NCBI RefSeq assembly: GCF_000337195.1
Contig: NZ_AOID01000030.1
Span: forward strand, 1 to 64,000
DNA length: 64,000 nucleotides
Reading direction: 5' to 3'
Source: Natrinema versiforme JCM 10478
GTDB lineage: Archaea > Halobacteriota > Halobacteria > Halobacteriales > Natrialbaceae
The notes beneath the pieces were generated by a model. It was not told the DNA's origin. It saw nothing but the letters and a program-made list of their open reading frames with translations, and ran no database searches. The position numbers were made by a program, and so were the translations under genes. Positions 61,862 to 64,000 of this stretch are shown piece by piece (the stretch's first letter is position 1; each line of letters opens with the position of its first letter).

Positions 61862-63655
61862 ATGATAGATGAGTCGTACATGAGTGACTGGCGGCAGTTC
61901 GACGGTCGCCCAGCCCCCGACGGGGAGGCCGACCTGACGCTTGCGCATCTCACAGACCTGCACGGGCAACTCGGGCCGTCCCATCAGGTGTACTACGACA
62001 ATCCTCACTCTCGACCTGATATCGAGTTTGACGGCGACCAAACGGTTCGCCCAGTCCGTGGAATCGCGACCCACGTCGCGAAGCTATCAGAACTTCAGTC
62101 GGGTGGCGACAGCGACCTCCTGACGCTCGCAAGCGGTGACACCTTCCATGGGACTGCCGAGACGACGTACACGAACGGGCAAGTGATGCTCGACCCGCTC
62201 AACGAACACGTCGAACCGGACGTCTACGTCCCCGGAAACTGGGATTTCGGACACGAAGCGGCTGCTGATGGAAGCGCCTGCGAACTGTTCGATGCGATCG
62301 ATGCGCCGGTTCTTGCGTGTAATCTCCGCAACGACGACGGGGAACTGCTCTACGATGGGACGATCTGCTTCGAGCGGGCCGGCATCAGCGTCGGTGTCGT
62401 CGGTATGACGAACGTCTACATCGATCAGATGGCCCCTGCGTTCCACGAGGGGAAGTACCAGTTCGACAAGGCACCGAAGCTCCTCGACGACGCTGCGAAG
62501 GCTCTCCGCAACAAGGGCGCAGACTTCGTCGTCGCGGTGACCGAAATCGGTCTGCCCTGGATGGTACAGGCTGCCAAAGACTTCGAGAGCATCGACCTGA
62601 TGCTCAGTGCCCATACCCACGAGTATACGCACGACCCGATCGTCATCGAGCAGACCGGTACTGTCGTCGTCGAATCAGGCATGGGGGAGGCGCTGGGACG
62701 AATCGACGTTCGGTTCGACCCGGAGGGCGCGGCATTCCGGCACGTTCTCTACTGCTTCGTCGAGGGCCACGAGTACACACCCGATCCCGACCTGGAAACA
62801 CGCGAGACGATCAAACAGGTTCGTGCTCCTTTCTTTGGTGACGATACCGTACACGAACGCGGGGACGTGACGCTCGACCGGCCACTCGATACAGTCGTCG
62901 GCGAGACTGATCGCCCGCTTTCCCGGCAGTCGTTCCTCGAGAGTGCGTGGAACACATTGTTCAACGACGCACTCCGGGAATACTTCGAGACCGATCTTGC
63001 GGTGGCACATGGGTTCAGATACGGACAGGCGATTCCCGCCGGCGAGATCACGCTCGGAGACCTCTACACCGTCTTCCCGATGACGGCACCGGTCGCCATC
63101 GGTGACGCGTGGGGACAACAGCTTCAGACACACATGGAGCGGTATCTTTTCAACAACTTCACACCCCACGTCTATGGCCAGGAGGATGGCCGCGTCCGCA
63201 GCTATTCTTCGAACGTTGAGTGCGTCCTCGACCCGACTGCCAAGCGCGGGCGACGACTGGTCGAGATGCGTGTGGATGGCGATCCGATCGAGGCTGGCGA
63301 GACGTATCGTGTTGCGACGTTCCGGCGACCGGGCGATCCCGACCGGGATCTCGGTGGCTGTGGGTTCCCGTTCCGTAACGTTCGGGTCGAGTCTGGAACG
63401 ATTCCTGTAGATATCATCGAAGAATATCTTGCCGCCCATTCGCCAGTCGAGTACGACGTAATGGGCCTCGTGGAAACGGTCGGTGATGGCGCACAGAACA
63501 CCCCTGCGGATGGGCCGTATCCCTATATCCAGCCTGGCGTTGATTACGCCGACGGGACGGAATATATCCAGACCAGTATGATACCACGACGATTCGACCA
63601 CGCAGTAACCTGTCGAACCGAGGAGCACCAATTCGGTACTGAAACACGTGAATAG
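61862..63655 (+). CDS. Metallophosphatase / 5'-nucleotidase family protein
   Basis: The product, about 597 residues, has the metallophosphatase motifs LAHLTDLHGQ, ASGDTFHGTAE, VPGNWDFGHEA (GNxDxG) and a metal-site SAHTHEYTHDP, followed by the 5'-nucleotidase C-terminal domain (from about 350), including YGQAIPAGEITLGDLYTVFP. It hydrolyses a nucleotide or related phosphate. No signal peptide is visible, unusual for the family. The variant GNWDF is also seen in SoxB-type relatives, so substrate is uncertain. Start ATG 61862; ATG 61880 is possible. Confidence 0.85.
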   Translation: MIDESYMSDWRQFDGRPAPDGEADLTLAHLTDLHGQLGPSHQVYYDNPHSRPDIEFDGDQTVRPVRGIATHVAKLSELQSGGDSDLLTLASGDTFHGTAETTYTNGQVMLDPLNEHVEPDVYVPGNWDFGHEAAADGSACELFDAIDAPVLACNLRNDDGELLYDGTICFERAGISVGVVGMTNVYIDQMAPAFHEGKYQFDKAPKLLDDAAKALRNKGADFVVAVTEIGLPWMVQAAKDFESIDLMLSAHTHEYTHDPIVIEQTGTVVVESGMGEALGRIDVRFDPEGAAFRHVLYCFVEGHEYTPDPDLETRETIKQVRAPFFGDDTVHERGDVTLDRPLDTVVGETDRPLSRQSFLESAWNTLFNDALREYFETDLAVAHGFRYGQAIPAGEITLGDLYTVFPMTAPVAIGDAWGQQLQTHMERYLFNNFTPHVYGQEDGRVRSYSSNVECVLDPTAKRGRRLVEMRVDGDPIEAGETYRVATFRRPGDPDRDLGGCGFPFRNVRVESGTIPVDIIEEYLAAHSPVEYDVMGLVETVGDGAQNTPADGPYPYIQPGVDYADGTEYIQTSMIPRRFDHAVTCRTEEHQFGTETRE

Positions 63656-64000
63656 TGCCCATCGATGGTCTCAAACTCGGTGATGTACTCTCGGGGTGAC
63701 TAGCAGATATCGATTTGACGTACCAGAGATTAGCGACCCGATTTCCGCGTACAGTCTTCACGCCAGGCTGCTGTACACACTGATTACGATTCGCCTTGAT
63801 CTGGCTGACGACCTCGACACTACGATGCCTATGTTCGACGGCGAACTACTCGATCACGGAACCGGAACCAAGTGACCTTATCGCGTAGAATTGCGGCTGC
63901 TGTTTTCACAAGAACAGTGACGGGTGTGCATTCTGGTCACGCTCGGCACGATTGATCGGTAGTTCGGTTCTCCACTCTATATGGTGAATCTCATCCATTT
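63656..64000. other. 3' flank with a possible gene fragment
   Basis: A 59-codon frame from GTG 63696 to 63875 gives an acidic product (SRYRFDVPEISD, LLYTLITIRLDLADDLDTT) with haloarchaeal character, preceded out of frame by a similar-looking PIDGLKLGDVLSG stretch. This suggests a broken or degraded gene. The last 120 bases hold nothing recognisable. Confidence 0.35.

Overview
The window is chromosomal DNA from an extremely halophilic archaeon. GC is high, the encoded proteins are strongly acidic, most genes have no Shine-Dalgarno signal, and TATA-like boxes sit about 27 bases upstream of start codons, as expected for leaderless transcripts. The gene content (class II ribonucleotide reductase, trpDFEG, archaeal GHMP-type shikimate kinase, RadB, Cdc48 ATPases, HTH-10 regulator, Tat-exported proteins) fits class Halobacteria. 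A Natrialbales relative such as Natrinema or Haloterrigena is my guess only. The first 26 bases are sequencing-library adapter, so position 1 is an assembly end and not biology.

Layout. 1-19.7 kb is mostly housekeeping: a truncated zinc-ribbon gene, nrdJ, a small membrane protein, the trpDFEG operon, tRNA-Val(GAC) with a partial copy of its 3' end, an AEC transporter, a BrkB-like membrane protein, a CAP-domain protein, a half-size lycopene-cyclase-domain protein, a four-CBS protein with a ribosome-hibernation-like C-terminus, a GH3 glucosidase, radB, a DUF389 membrane protein and an RNase H-fold protein. 19.7-46 kb is a cell-surface and matrix region: glmS and a GlmU-like nucleotidyltransferase (UDP-amino-sugar supply), a sugar epimerase, three GT2 glycosyltransferases, two exported GH16 glucanases, two ATP-grasp ligases each next to a FemAB-like acyltransferase, a flippase, a large multi-pass membrane protein, a polysaccharide deacetylase, and two secreted Q/N-patterned proteins. 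46-60.6 kb returns to housekeeping: larC, two Cdc48-type ATPases, a HerA-like ATPase, two TrkA-C membrane proteins, an HTH-10 regulator, an R2lox-like ferritin-fold protein, several small proteins, shikimate kinase and chorismate mutase. 60.6-64 kb holds a VapBC toxin-antitoxin pair flanked by two copies of the 3' end of the chorismate mutase gene, then a 5'-nucleotidase-type metallophosphatase.

The most interesting region is 19.7-46 kb. Its genes can be read as one programme that makes sugars, assembles and exports a polysaccharide, possibly decorates it with amino acids or peptides (ATP-grasp plus FemAB, twice), trims it (deacetylase, GH16), and secretes a 522-residue protein whose five repeats alternate Q, N and A in the manner of curli-type amyloid. 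The protein families are read from the sequence. The joint matrix or biofilm role is inference.
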